Below, one piece after another: positions 8,428 through 17,066 of a stretch of 64,000 nucleotides of DNA. The position numbers and the translations under genes are program-made. How positions within the stretch are numbered: position 1 is the first letter of the stretch; each line of letters begins with the position of its first letter. The DNA comes from Lentzea waywayandensis (GTDB lineage Bacteria > Actinomycetota > Actinomycetes > Mycobacteriales > Pseudonocardiaceae): positions 1-64,000 of the forward strand of contig NZ_FOYL01000013.1 of NCBI RefSeq assembly GCF_900115955.1. Reading direction: 5' to 3'. The notes beneath the pieces are model-generated. The model was not told the origin of the DNA and made no database searches. It saw nothing but the letters and a program-made list of their open reading frames with translations.

Positions 8428-10026
8428 ATGTCATCACCGCACGCCCTCAGCGGTCGGCGCGGCCAGGTGGCTGCGGCCGCGCTGGTGGCCGCCACACTGC
8501 TGAACGCGGCCATGTTCGGCGGTACGAACGCCACGGCGTCGTCTCACCGTGAGGCTCCGCTCATCGCGGGCGACCCGGCAGTGGACAACACCGACCTGTA
8601 CGCGTTCGTGAGTCCGGACCACAAGGACACCGTGACGCTGGTCGGCAACTGGTCCGGGTTCCAGGAACCCAACGGTGGCCCCAACTTCTTCCCGTGGGCC
8701 GAGGACGCGCAGTACGACTTCAACGTCGACAGCGACGGTGACGCCAAGCCTGACGTCACCCTGCGGTTCAGCTTCCAGAACGACGACCGGCGCAAGAACA
8801 ACACGTTCCTGTACTCCAACGGTGTCGTGGACTCGCTCGACGACGAGAACCTGCTGTTCCGGCAGCGCTACGACCTCGAGGCGATCTACCAGAACGGTCA
8901 GAAGGTCAAGCTCGCCGACAACGCCCCGGTGGCGCCGTCCCCGAACGGACCGGCGTCGATGCCGGACTTCAAGAAGCTGCGCGACCAGGCGATCACGCAG
9001 ATCGCCGGTGGCGGCAAGGTCTACGTGGGCCCGTCCGAGGACGCGTTCTTCGCCGACCTGCGGGTGTTCGACCTGCTCTACGGCGGCAACCTGAGCGAGG
9101 TCGGCCAGGACACGCTGCGCGGCTACAACGTCAACACCATCGCGATCCAGCTGCCCAAGCAGGCGCTGGCGTTGCGCAACGACGCACACCGCAACCCGAA
9201 CATCGGCATCTGGAGCACCACGCAGCGCCGCAGCCTGAAGCTCTCGCCCGGCAAGGCGGAGGCGGTCGGCGACTTCGTGCAGGTCTCCCGTCTGGGCAAC
9301 CCGCTGGTGAACGAGGTCGTGGCCCCCGCGGGCCTCAAGGACGCGTTCAACGGTCTGCGCCCCGACCAGGACGCCGGCGTGAAGGAGCTCGTCGACCGGG
9401 TGGTGAACCCGGAGCTGCCGAAGCTCATCGAGGCGATCTACAAGATCCCGGCACCGCAGGGTCAGCGTGACGACCTGGCCGAGATCTTCCTGACCGGCAT
9501 CACGAAGAAGCTCGGCGCGCAGATCAACGCCGACCTGAACTCGCAGGTCAACAACGCGGACGTGGACGCGCGGCGGTTCCGCCCGTCCGAGATGCTGCGG
9601 CTGAACATGATGATCGAGCCGAACGCCAACCCGAACCGCCTGGGCCTGCTCGCGGGTGACACGCAGGGCTTCCCGAACGGCCGTCGCCTCGCCGACGACG
9701 TGGTGGACATCGCCGTGCAGGCGATGGAAGGCGCGGCGGCGTCCGGCAAGCTCGTCGACGCACTGGCCACGGGTGACAAGGTCGACGCGAACGACCAGCC
9801 GTTCGAGGCGAACTTCCCGTACGTGGGCCTGCCCCGCAACGGCACCGCGGTCAACGCCTCGGGCACCACGGCCGAGGTCGCGGTCAACCCGGTCGGCAAG
9901 ATCGGCAACATCGACCCGATGGCCATGACCACGGCGGTCGGCTCGGCGTTCGTGTTCGGAGCCGGTTTCTTCCTGTGGCGCAAGCGCCAGGCATCGATCC
10001 GCAAGTACGGGTCGCACTCGAAGTGA
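8428..10026 (+). CDS. DUF4331 family exported, membrane-anchored protein
   Basis: A 532-residue protein with an N-terminal signal/anchor (hydrophobic 'VAAAALVAATLLNAAMFGG') followed by the family hallmark 'SSHREAPLIAGDPAVDNTDLYAFVSPD'. The body carries Asp/Asn-rich motifs such as 'NVDSDGDAKPD' that look like metal-binding loops. A single hydrophobic segment near the C-terminus ('TTAVGSAFVFGAGFFLW') followed by basic residues suggests an anchor with the bulk outside the cell. DUF4331 proteins have no established biochemical role. Its stop overlaps the GTG of the next gene (GTGA), and a TPR protein and a NicO-type metal transporter follow, so a role in metal handling at the cell surface is a reasonable inference. 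Confidence 0.87.
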   Translation: MSSPHALSGRRGQVAAAALVAATLLNAAMFGGTNATASSHREAPLIAGDPAVDNTDLYAFVSPDHKDTVTLVGNWSGFQEPNGGPNFFPWAEDAQYDFNVDSDGDAKPDVTLRFSFQNDDRRKNNTFLYSNGVVDSLDDENLLFRQRYDLEAIYQNGQKVKLADNAPVAPSPNGPASMPDFKKLRDQAITQIAGGGKVYVGPSEDAFFADLRVFDLLYGGNLSEVGQDTLRGYNVNTIAIQLPKQALALRNDAHRNPNIGIWSTTQRRSLKLSPGKAEAVGDFVQVSRLGNPLVNEVVAPAGLKDAFNGLRPDQDAGVKELVDRVVNPELPKLIEAIYKIPAPQGQRDDLAEIFLTGITKKLGAQINADLNSQVNNADVDARRFRPSEMLRLNMMIEPNANPNRLGLLAGDTQGFPNGRRLADDVVDIAVQAMEGAAASGKLVDALATGDKVDANDQPFEANFPYVGLPRNGTAVNASGTTAEVAVNPVGKIGNIDPMAMTTAVGSAFVFGAGFFLWRKRQASIRKYGSHSK

Positions 10027-11324
10027 AGTACCAGCAACGGCAGGCCGTCGCGGTGGTTCTCCTGGTCACCGCGGCGCTTGCCTACCTCGCCGCCTCCGGT
10101 CCTGCCGACAGCAGGGCCGGGGGCGCGCCCCCTGCGCCCCCGGTTCCGGCGGTGGCGCAGCAGAACCAGATGCATCGCGTGGTGCACCAGCTCCAGCAGC
10201 GGCTGCACGAGCTTCCGCAGGACAAGGACTCCTGGGCGCGGCTTGGTTCGTCCTATGTGGAACTGGCACGTGTCACGGCCGATCCCGCGTACTACGCGAA
10301 GGCCGAAGGCGCGTTGAAGAACGCGGGCGACACGGGCCTTGCCGCGATCGGCATGGGCACGCTGGCCAACTCCCGCCACGACTTCCACACGGCCCGTGAC
10401 TGGGCACAGAAGGCCATCACCGCACTGCCGTCCTCCTCGGAGGCGTACGGCGTGCTGGCGGACGCGTTGACGCAACTGGGCGACGACGCGGGCGCGCAGG
10501 ACGCGGTGCAGAAGATGCTGGATATCAAGCCCAACACGGCGTCGTTCGCCCGCGCTTCCTTCCACTTCGAACTCCACGGTGACGTAGACGGCGCCCGCGA
10601 CGCGATGCAGCGCGCGCTGAAGGCCGCCACGACGCCCGAGGAGATCGCGTTCTGCCGTTACCGGCTGGGCGAACTCGCGTTCGACCACAACCGGCTCGAC
10701 GAAGCCGCTCAGCACTACGAGCAGGGACTGGCGGCGAGAGGAGACGACATGACTCTCACTCAAGGCATGGCCAAGATCGACGCGGCGCGAGGTGACGTCC
10801 CGGTGGCGCTCGACGCGTACCGCAGGCTCGTCGCGCGCGCTCCCCTGCCTCAGTACCTGCAGGAGTACGCGGAACTGCTGGAGGCCAACGGCCGCAGCGA
10901 CGAGGCCGCGAGGCAGTACGACGTCCTGTCCGAGCAGCAACGGCTGATGGAGTCGCAGGGTGCTTCCGACGATCTGGCCGCGGCCCTCGTCGCCGCGGAC
11001 CGCGGTGATGGCATGCAGGCGCTGCGCCGTGCGGAAGCCGAGTGGAGCCGCCGGCAGAGCGTTTTCGTGGCCGACGCGATGGCCTGGGCGTTGCACGTGA
11101 ACGGAAGGGACGCCGAGGCGTTGGGCTACTCCGACCGCGCGGTGGCGCTGGGCTGGCAGAACGCCACGTTCTCCTACCACCGCGGCATGATCCTGGCCGC
11201 GCTCGGCCGGGTCGCCGAGGCCCAGGAGGCACTGGTGCAGGCGCTCCGGCTGAACGCGAACTTCTCCCCGTTGCAGGCGCTCAAGGCCGGTCGCAAGCTC
11301 GCGGAGCTTCGAGGCGGCAGGTGA
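10023..11324 (+). CDS. Tetratricopeptide-repeat protein, membrane-anchored
   Basis: A protein of about 433 residues with one N-terminal membrane segment ('AVAVVLLVTAALAYLAASG'), a short Ala/Pro linker and then a run of helical TPR units ('DSWARLGSSYVELARVTAD', 'EAYGVLADALTQLGDDAG', 'YRLGELAFDHNRLDEAAQHY'). TPRs are protein-docking scaffolds; no catalytic motif is seen. The GTG at 10023 overlaps the DUF4331 stop, and the gene's own stop overlaps the GTG of the NicO transporter, so the three are translationally coupled. It probably organises a complex with its neighbours at the membrane; that is inference from position. Confidence 0.85.
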   Translation: MKYQQRQAVAVVLLVTAALAYLAASGPADSRAGGAPPAPPVPAVAQQNQMHRVVHQLQQRLHELPQDKDSWARLGSSYVELARVTADPAYYAKAEGALKNAGDTGLAAIGMGTLANSRHDFHTARDWAQKAITALPSSSEAYGVLADALTQLGDDAGAQDAVQKMLDIKPNTASFARASFHFELHGDVDGARDAMQRALKAATTPEEIAFCRYRLGELAFDHNRLDEAAQHYEQGLAARGDDMTLTQGMAKIDAARGDVPVALDAYRRLVARAPLPQYLQEYAELLEANGRSDEAARQYDVLSEQQRLMESQGASDDLAAALVAADRGDGMQALRRAEAEWSRRQSVFVADAMAWALHVNGRDAEALGYSDRAVALGWQNATFSYHRGMILAALGRVAEAQEALVQALRLNANFSPLQALKAGRKLAELRGGR

Positions 11325-12706
11325 GCCTGTCCAACTGGGTGGTGCGGCCCGTCCTGGTGGCGGCGTTGCTGCTCGCCGGCATCTTCTTCATCAACGGCGA
11401 GGCGTCCGCCCACCCGTTGGGCAACTTCAGCGTCAACCACTACCACGGGCTGCACCTGCACCCGGACCGGATCGATCTCAGATCCGTGGTCGACGTGGCG
11501 GAGATCCCGACGCTCCAGGAGAACCTGAAGACCCGCGACGCGAAGCAGTGGTGCGACGAGGTCTCCAGGACCGACCGTTCCACTGTGGACGGCCGGCAGA
11601 TCTCCTGGACGCTGGCGAGCTCCGCCAAGGAACACCCGGTCGGCCAGGCCGATCTCATCACGACCCGGCTGGTCTGCGAGTTCACCGCCAAGGTGGACCT
11701 GGACCGGCCGGCCAGGCTCGAGTTCCGCGACGAGTCGAACGTCGACCGGGTCGGCTGGCGTGAGATCACCGCCGCCGGCACCGGCATCAGGCTGACGGAC
11801 TCGCCGGTGCCGACCGAGAGCATCAGCGACGAACTGCGGACGTACCCGGAGGACCTGCTCAGCAGTCCGATGGACGTCCGCTCCGTCGCGTTCAGCGCCG
11901 AACCGGGCAGCGGGTCCGAGCCGAAGAAGGCCACCGGCTCCCCCATCCAGTCCCTCAGCGTCACGGCGGCCAAGCTCAACGACATCCTGGGCAGCGACGA
12001 CCTCACGCCGTGGCTCGGGTTTTTGGCGTTGTTGCTGTCGTTGGTGCTCGGCGCGTCGCACGCGGCGTTGCCCGGTCACGGCAAGACGCTCATCGCGGCC
12101 TATCTGGCCGGTCGTCAGGGCACGCCGAAGGACGCGTTCATCGTCGGCGCGTCGGTCACGGCCACGCACACCGGTGGCGTGCTGGTCCTCGGCTTGATCA
12201 TCAGTGCTTCCAGCGCGCTGGCCGGTGAACAGGTGCTGCGCTGGCTCGGGCTGGTCAGCGGCGTGCTGATCGCGGCGATCGGCGTGATGCTGCTGCGCTC
12301 TGCCCTGTCGACGACCCGCGAACCCGCGCTCGCCGGAGCCCTGACGGGACACGGGCACGGCCACGGACATGGGCACGGTCATGGGCACGGCCACGGGTAC
12401 AGCCGCGCGAGCCTCATCGGCATGGGCGCCGCCAACGGCCTGGTCCCCTCGCCGTCCGCGCTGGTGGTCCTGCTCGGCGCGATGGCCCTGGGCCGCACGT
12501 GGTTCGGCGTGCTGCTGGTCGTCGGCTACGGAATCGGCATGGCCGGCACGCTCACCGCGGTCGGTCTGCTGCTCGTGAAGGCGCGAGAACGCGTCGAGAA
12601 AATCCTGGACGGCCGTGCCACCCGCATGCTGTCGCATTACGCACCCGTCGGCACAGCCGCGATGGTCATCGTCGTCGGCGCCTGGCTGACATTGCAGGCG
12701 GTCTAA
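11321..12706 (+). CDS. NicO-family nickel/cobalt transporter with His-Gly loop
   Basis: A 461-residue membrane protein. An N-terminal signal segment precedes an exported domain ('SAHPLGNFSVNHYHGLHLHPD', about residues 28-220), followed by a six-helix NicO/RcnA-type domain with the motifs 'SHAALPGHGKTLIAAYLAG' and 'GASVTATHTGGVLVLG'. Between membrane helices lies an alternating Gly-His tract ('LTGHGHGHGHGHGHG'), typical of Ni/Co handling loops. The second half includes 'GAANGLVPSPSALVVLLGA', also family-typical. It is the last gene of the DUF4331-TPR-NicO operon (GTGA overlap), and a strong terminator follows. RcnA-like proteins export Ni2+/Co2+; metal and direction here are inferred. Confidence 0.88.
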   Translation: MSLSNWVVRPVLVAALLLAGIFFINGEASAHPLGNFSVNHYHGLHLHPDRIDLRSVVDVAEIPTLQENLKTRDAKQWCDEVSRTDRSTVDGRQISWTLASSAKEHPVGQADLITTRLVCEFTAKVDLDRPARLEFRDESNVDRVGWREITAAGTGIRLTDSPVPTESISDELRTYPEDLLSSPMDVRSVAFSAEPGSGSEPKKATGSPIQSLSVTAAKLNDILGSDDLTPWLGFLALLLSLVLGASHAALPGHGKTLIAAYLAGRQGTPKDAFIVGASVTATHTGGVLVLGLIISASSALAGEQVLRWLGLVSGVLIAAIGVMLLRSALSTTREPALAGALTGHGHGHGHGHGHGHGHGYSRASLIGMGAANGLVPSPSALVVLLGAMALGRTWFGVLLVVGYGIGMAGTLTAVGLLLVKARERVEKILDGRATRMLSHYAPVGTAAMVIVVGAWLTLQAV

Positions 12707-12722
12707 TTACACCAATGCAAGT

Positions 12723-12759
12723 CGAAGGCCCCGGATTCTTGAAGAATCCGGGGCCTTCG
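12723..12759. terminator. Long perfect hairpin, probable bidirectional terminator
   Basis: Two 18-base arms (12723-12740 and 12742-12759) are exact reverse complements around one base, with core CCCCGG and flanking A/T pairs. The hairpin lies between the end of the NicO gene (plus) and the end of the anti-sigma gene (minus), so it can serve both. Confidence 0.85.
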
Positions 12760-12772
12760 TCCGTTTCCGTCC

Positions 12773-13534
12773 TTACAGGTTCGCCACCACGAACTGCTTG
12801 CCCTCGGTGTTCTCGACCGCGATCGACCGCACCTGGTCCGGCGGGACGCTGACCATGCCCCGCACGGTCGCACCCTCGACCTTCGCCTTCTCGGACGAGG
12901 TCCAGGCGAACGCCTCGGTCTTGCTGCCGTCCTTGCCGATCACGACCAGCTTGCACTTCTGGAGTGCGGGCAGGCCGTTGACCTCGGCCGTGACCAGGTA
13001 CCGGTCCTGAGACGAAGGCGCGATGTTCGCCTTCAGCTCGATGCCTCCGGTCGCCTTGCCCTCGCCCGTGCGAGGTCCGGCGATCGTCGACTGCGGTGCC
13101 TGGTTCTGCATGAACACCGCCGCACCCCCGAACGCGACCACCGCGGCCACGGCCGCGGCGACGAGATAGCCCGGCCAGCGCCGTGGCCTGGCGTGCTGCG
13201 GTTCGGGGAGGTCCTCCACCGGCAGTGGAGGACTGGCTCTCGGGCGTGGGTCGGACTCCCGCTGCTGCGGAATGACCGACTCCTGCCTGATCTGCCGCAG
13301 CGTGCGCTGCAGCAGAAGGTCCGAAGGCATGGGCAGGTCGTCCTCGAGCTCATGCAGAAATGCCTCACGTGGCACGTCGTCAAGCGCTGTGCGGATCCGA
13401 TGGAAGTCGGCGACCTGCGCACGGCAGGACGGACAGCCCCGAAGGTGCTGCTCCACGCCAAGACTCTCGTGCGCGTCCAGAACGCCGAGCGCGTAGCAGC
13501 CAAGGGTGACCGCGTCGTGCGCGCCAGCTGTCAT
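12773..13534 (-). CDS. Zinc-finger anti-sigma factor (RskA-like), orphan
   Basis: A 253-residue anti-sigma factor. The N-terminal ZAS-type zinc finger is visible as 'HLRGCPSCRAQ' (H-x3-C-x2-C), preceded by 'DAVTLGCYALGVLD'. A Pro/Arg linker leads to one transmembrane helix ('GYLVAAAVAAVVAFGGAAVF', near residue 125) and an extracytoplasmic RskA-like domain ending 'VENTEGKQFVVANL'. Such proteins hold an ECF sigma factor inactive until regulated proteolysis of the external domain. The partner sigma gene is normally adjacent, but here the neighbours are NicO and a TetR gene, so the partner must lie elsewhere. Confidence 0.87.
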   Translation of the reverse strand: MTAGAHDAVTLGCYALGVLDAHESLGVEQHLRGCPSCRAQVADFHRIRTALDDVPREAFLHELEDDLPMPSDLLLQRTLRQIRQESVIPQQRESDPRPRASPPLPVEDLPEPQHARPRRWPGYLVAAAVAAVVAFGGAAVFMQNQAPQSTIAGPRTGEGKATGGIELKANIAPSSQDRYLVTAEVNGLPALQKCKLVVIGKDGSKTEAFAWTSSEKAKVEGATVRGMVSVPPDQVRSIAVENTEGKQFVVANL

Positions 13535-13741
13535 ACGACCTCCTCGTCGTCCCGATTCGACCCCCGCGGCGAAACGGTGTCACGAAGGAAAACGGGCAGA
13601 TAGGAGTGGTCGGTTCAGCCTGCGAACGAGTTCATTCTGATTGCGCATAACAATGGCATTACGTAACCGTTCAACTACGGTTCCGGCCCCGGCTGAGCTG
13701 CGCTTTTCACTCGATCGGACGACTCAAGGTGGGTTGTCCGA

Positions 13742-14491
13742 CTACAGGCACGTCTCTGGACGAACCAGCGGTCGATCCTCCGACTCAATGAACGCCGCGA
13801 GGCCGTCCAGGACCCTCGCGAGACCGAACTCGAAGTCGTCGAGCATCCGCTCGAAGCCGCCCGAGTTCCAGATGTGGGTCATCATCGGCAGCCGGTCGGG
13901 CGTGAAGTGCTCCCAGAGCGCCTCCCTGCCGTTCCACCAGTCCTCCTCGGACACGCCGGTCTCCCGTTCGGCCTGCACGCGGTCCGCCATCGTCCGGCCG
14001 ACGCCGTGGACGAAGTGGGACACCGCCGTCACCACCGCCACGATCTCCTCGGACGCCAGCCCGAGTTCGGAGACGACCGCGTAGGCGGCGTCCTGGCGGG
14101 TCATGGCCTCCGGGCCGGGCATCCGCCGCGAGGACGTCAGCTGGAGCATCCACGGGTGCGCGCGGTACATCGCCCACACCTGCCGGGCGAAGAACTCCAG
14201 CCCGGCCCGCCACGCGCCCTTCGGCGTGTGCTCGGTCCCGGCCCACACCGCGTCGACCATCAGATCGAGCAGCTCGGACTTGCCCGGCACGTGCCGGTAG
14301 AGCGACATGGTGGTGAAGCCCAGCGTCTCGGCGACCCGGCGCATGGTGAGCGCCTCGACGCCCTCGGCGTCGGCCACCTTGATGGCCGCCTCGACCACCC
14401 GTGACTGGCTCAGCGCGGCCTTCGGCCCTCTCGTCGGCTCGGCCGGCGGCTCCCACAGCAGCCGCACGCTCCGGTCACGATCGCTCTTCAC
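13742..14491 (-). CDS. TetR-family regulator of the adjacent drug-efflux ABC genes
   Basis: A 249-residue repressor. The helix-turn-helix is 'LTMRRVAETLGFTTMSLYRHV', preceded by 'SQSRVVEAAIKVADAEGVEA'; the C-terminal half is a TetR_C-type ligand and dimerisation domain. The GTG at 14491 has GAGGGGG upstream; a longer upstream extension would run through the operator and the divergent gene. It is transcribed away from a DrrAB-like ABC pair, with paired palindromes between them, so it most likely represses both itself and the exporter and is relieved by the exported compound. Confidence 0.9.
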   Translation of the reverse strand: MKSDRDRSVRLLWEPPAEPTRGPKAALSQSRVVEAAIKVADAEGVEALTMRRVAETLGFTTMSLYRHVPGKSELLDLMVDAVWAGTEHTPKGAWRAGLEFFARQVWAMYRAHPWMLQLTSSRRMPGPEAMTRQDAAYAVVSELGLASEEIVAVVTAVSHFVHGVGRTMADRVQAERETGVSEEDWWNGREALWEHFTPDRLPMMTHIWNSGGFERMLDDFEFGLARVLDGLAAFIESEDRPLVRPETCL

Positions 14492-14536
14492 CCGACCCCC
14501 TCGTTCACAACTCGCTTGCATGTGAATCCTAGAACC

Positions 14537-14560
14537 GTGTACAACGTACACCTGGTGTAC
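14537..14560. promoter_or_regulatory. Operator of overlapping palindromes (TetR site)
   Basis: Three alternating copies of the hexamer GTGTAC/GTACAC, each separated by 3 bases, give two overlapping perfect inverted repeats (14537-14551 and 14546-14560). The site sits between the divergent TetR gene (start 14491) and the ABC ATPase gene (start 14588), as expected for cooperative binding of two TetR dimers. Confidence 0.75.
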
Positions 14561-14587
14561 AACATAAGCAGTTGTGGGGGTGAAGGC

Positions 14588-15532
14588 GTGGGACACGCGG
14601 TGCTCGCGGAAGGCCTGCGGAAGATGTTCGACAAGAAAGCGGCGCTCGACGGGTTCGACCTGGCCGTACCGGCGGGAACGGTCTGCGGGCTGCTCGGCCC
14701 GAACGGCGCCGGCAAGACCACGGCGGTGCGCATCCTGGCCACGTTGCTGCGCCTGGACGGCGGCCGCGCCGAGGTCGCGGGTCACGACGTCGCGCGGGAG
14801 GCACCGGCGGTGCGCCGTCAGGTGGCGTTGAACGGCCAGCAGTCCACGGTCGACGGCGTGCTGACCGGCAGGGAGAACCTGGTCATGTGGGGGCGGCTCT
14901 ACCACCTGTCCAAGCGCCAGGCCGAGGTCCGGGCCGACGAGCTGCTGGAGCAGTTCGGGCTCACCGACGCGGCCGGCAAGCGGGCCAAGCTGTACTCGGG
15001 CGGCATGCGGCGGCGCCTGGACCTGGCGTCGAGCTTCATCATGCGCCCGTCGGTGCTGTTCCTGGACGAACCGACGACCGGTCTCGACCCGCGCAACCGC
15101 GGCGAGGTGTGGCGGGAGGTGAAGCGGGTCGTCGCGGAGGGGACGACGGTGCTGCTGACCACGCAGTACCTGGACGAGGCCGACCAGCTCGCCGACCAGA
15201 TCGTCGTGATGGACACCGGTCGCGTGGCGGCGCAGGGCACGCCGGACCAGCTCAAGTCCAAGCTCGGCGGCGACCGGATCGAGGTCGTGGTCCGCGACGC
15301 CGACGAGCTGCCGGTCGCGGCAGAAGTGCTCGGCCCGGACGCCGAGGTGGACCCCGACACGTTCCGGGTGAGCGTGGCGGTGGCCGACCGGGTGGCGGCG
15401 CTGACGCGGGTGACGTCGGCGCTGGCCGCTCGCGGTGTCGAGGCGGAGGACATCGCGTTGCGGCGACCGACGCTGGACGACGTCTTCCTCGCCATCACCG
15501 GCCACAAGGCAGTCTCGGAGGTGCGGGCGTGA
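14588..15532 (+). CDS. Daunorubicin-resistance-type ABC transporter, ATP-binding subunit
   Basis: A 314-residue ATPase of the DrrA/CcmA class. Walker A is 'GPNGAGKTT', the signature 'YSGGMRRRLDLAS', Walker B 'VLFLDEPTTGLDPR', and the switch His is replaced by Gln in 'TTQYLDEAD', which is usual for DrrA. The C-terminal ~90 residues are the DUF4162-like extension found in drug exporters. The GTG at 14588 is chosen because of the upstream GGGGGTGAAG; longer starts lie inside the operator. It overlaps the permease gene by GTGA and powers that permease. Confidence 0.92.
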   Translation: MGHAVLAEGLRKMFDKKAALDGFDLAVPAGTVCGLLGPNGAGKTTAVRILATLLRLDGGRAEVAGHDVAREAPAVRRQVALNGQQSTVDGVLTGRENLVMWGRLYHLSKRQAEVRADELLEQFGLTDAAGKRAKLYSGGMRRRLDLASSFIMRPSVLFLDEPTTGLDPRNRGEVWREVKRVVAEGTTVLLTTQYLDEADQLADQIVVMDTGRVAAQGTPDQLKSKLGGDRIEVVVRDADELPVAAEVLGPDAEVDPDTFRVSVAVADRVAALTRVTSALAARGVEAEDIALRRPTLDDVFLAITGHKAVSEVRA

Positions 15533-16308
15533 GGTACGCGGCCATCGACTCGTGGATCGTCGCCAAGCGGGACCTGATCCACTGGGTGCGCGAGCCCGTC
15601 AGGGTGTTCGCGAACCTCGCCTACCCGATCATCTCGGTGCTGATCTTCGGGCTGGTGTTCGGCAGCGCGATGAACGTCTTCGGCGGCGGCGACTACATCG
15701 AGTTCCTGCTGCCGGGCATGTTCGGTCAGACCATCGCGTTCGGCATCGCGAGCACGATCATGATGGTGTCGATGGACGCCGACCGGGGCGTCACGGACCG
15801 GTTCCGCGCCTCGCCGATGTCGCAGACCGGCGTCGTGGCCGGGCGCAGCATCGCGGACCTGGTGAACTCGTCGCTGGAGCTGCTGGTGCTCGCGCTGTGC
15901 GGCCTGGTGATCGGCTGGTCGTTCCACGACGGGCTGCTCAACGCGCTGCTGGCGTTCGCGCTGTTCCTGTGGCTGCGGTTCGCCCTGGTCTGGGTCGGCA
16001 TCTACCTCGGCCTGCTGGTCAAGCCGGAAGCCGCGCAGGCGTCGTGGATGTTCCTGTTCCCGCTGACGATGTTCGCGAACACGTTCGTCTCGCCGGAGCT
16101 GATGCCCGGCTGGCTGCGGGTGGTCGCGGAGTGGAACCCGCTGTCGTCGACCGTGGCGGCGGCGCGGGAGCTGTTCGGCAACCCCGGTGTCGGCGGCGAC
16201 TCGTGGGCCGCGCAGAACTCGCTGCTACTCGCTGTGCTGTGGCCGGCGGTGTTCGTGGCGATCTTCTGGCCGCTGTCGGTGCTGAAGTACCGCGACCTCA
16301 GCCGATAG
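15529..16308 (+). CDS. ABC-2 type drug-efflux permease (DrrB-like)
   Basis: A 259-residue integral membrane protein with about six hydrophobic segments (for example 'YPIISVLIFGLVFGSAMNVF', 'LELLVLALCGLVIGW', 'LLLAVLWPAVFVAIFW'). It has the ABC-2 hallmarks 'FRASPMSQTGVVAGR' and 'EWNPLSSTVAAARELFGNP'. Its GTG overlaps the ATPase stop. It forms the export channel with the upstream ATPase; substrate unknown. Its last 84 bases overlap the 3' end of the opposing phosphotransferase gene, an unusually long convergent overlap. Confidence 0.92.
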   Translation: MRYAAIDSWIVAKRDLIHWVREPVRVFANLAYPIISVLIFGLVFGSAMNVFGGGDYIEFLLPGMFGQTIAFGIASTIMMVSMDADRGVTDRFRASPMSQTGVVAGRSIADLVNSSLELLVLALCGLVIGWSFHDGLLNALLAFALFLWLRFALVWVGIYLGLLVKPEAAQASWMFLFPLTMFANTFVSPELMPGWLRVVAEWNPLSSTVAAARELFGNPGVGGDSWAAQNSLLLAVLWPAVFVAIFWPLSVLKYRDLSR

Positions 16309-16965
16309 GAGATCGGTCCGGAGCTGGTCGGCGAGCCACTGCGCGAGCAGTCGCCGCCAGTTCCGGACCCTGGCCAGGTTCTCCGGTTTCAGCGTCCGGT
16401 CGTCCTCCCACGCCCGCCAGTCCTCGCTCGCGAGCCAGCCGATGCACCCGGCGATCCGGTGCACGCGCAGCAGGGTCGGATCCGGCCTGGTCCCGTAACC
16501 GATCCAGAACGCCTGGGGCAGCACGGTTCCGTGCAGGTAGAGGTGCTCCTCGAACGCCGCGAGCTCGTCGAGCGGGTTGCCCTGGCCGGGGTTGTCCCAG
16601 TCGATCAGCGTGGCTTCGCCTTCTCCGACAATGATGTTGTGGAGGTTCACGTCGTTGTGCAGCAGGCCGACGCGGTGGATCTTCCGGAACGCCAGGCCGA
16701 CGCTGCGCCAGACCTCGTCGGAGACCGGCAGCGCGTCGGCGAGCGTCCGGCCCTCGACGTACTCGACCAGCACGTCACCGCGGCCGTTGTGCGCGAGGAT
16801 CTCCGGCGCGCCGGGCACGACGAACTTCGGCAGGTCGCGCGCCACCTTCGGTTGCCGCAGCACGGCTTTGCGCCCGTCGGCCAGCGTGACGAGGTGCAGA
16901 ACGTTGGTGAGACCTTCTCCTGGCAGCGGTTCGACGCGCAGAGCGGTCTCCAGCAACCGGAACAA
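16225..16965 (-). CDS. Aminoglycoside-phosphotransferase-like (APH) kinase family protein
   Basis: A protein of about 246 residues with the protein-kinase-like APH fold. The catalytic loop is 'GLLHNDVNLHNIIVG' (H-x-D-x4-N) and the metal-binding Asp is in 'ATLIDWDNPGQGNPLDEL'. A TTG start at 16965 is inferred: GGAGG lies 7 bases upstream, and translation then begins directly before 'FRLLETALRVEPLPGEG'. The reading frame continues into the antisense of the DrrB gene for its last 28 codons. APH proteins phosphorylate antibiotics or small alcohols, and many are house-keeping kinases of unknown substrate; proximity to a drug exporter is suggestive only. Confidence 0.82.
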   Translation of the reverse strand: MFRLLETALRVEPLPGEGLTNVLHLVTLADGRKAVLRQPKVARDLPKFVVPGAPEILAHNGRGDVLVEYVEGRTLADALPVSDEVWRSVGLAFRKIHRVGLLHNDVNLHNIIVGEGEATLIDWDNPGQGNPLDELAAFEEHLYLHGTVLPQAFWIGYGTRPDPTLLRVHRIAGCIGWLASEDWRAWEDDRTLKPENLARVRNWRRLLAQWLADQLRTDLLSAEVAVLQHRQRPEDRHEHRRPQHSE

Positions 16966-17066
16966 ACACCCACCTCCCGTAGCAACGGTGTAACACGAGA
17001 CACATCGGACAGATAAGGATCGTCGGGGGACGCATTCGGCGGCGATGTACGCATGGAGGTACACCG

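Noticed and set aside
14588..16965. Antibiotic biosynthesis cluster suggested by DrrAB-like exporter and APH-like kinase
   Set aside because: No biosynthetic genes (PKS, NRPS, terpene, RiPP or sugar genes) are nearby; it is an isolated efflux/resistance-type locus.
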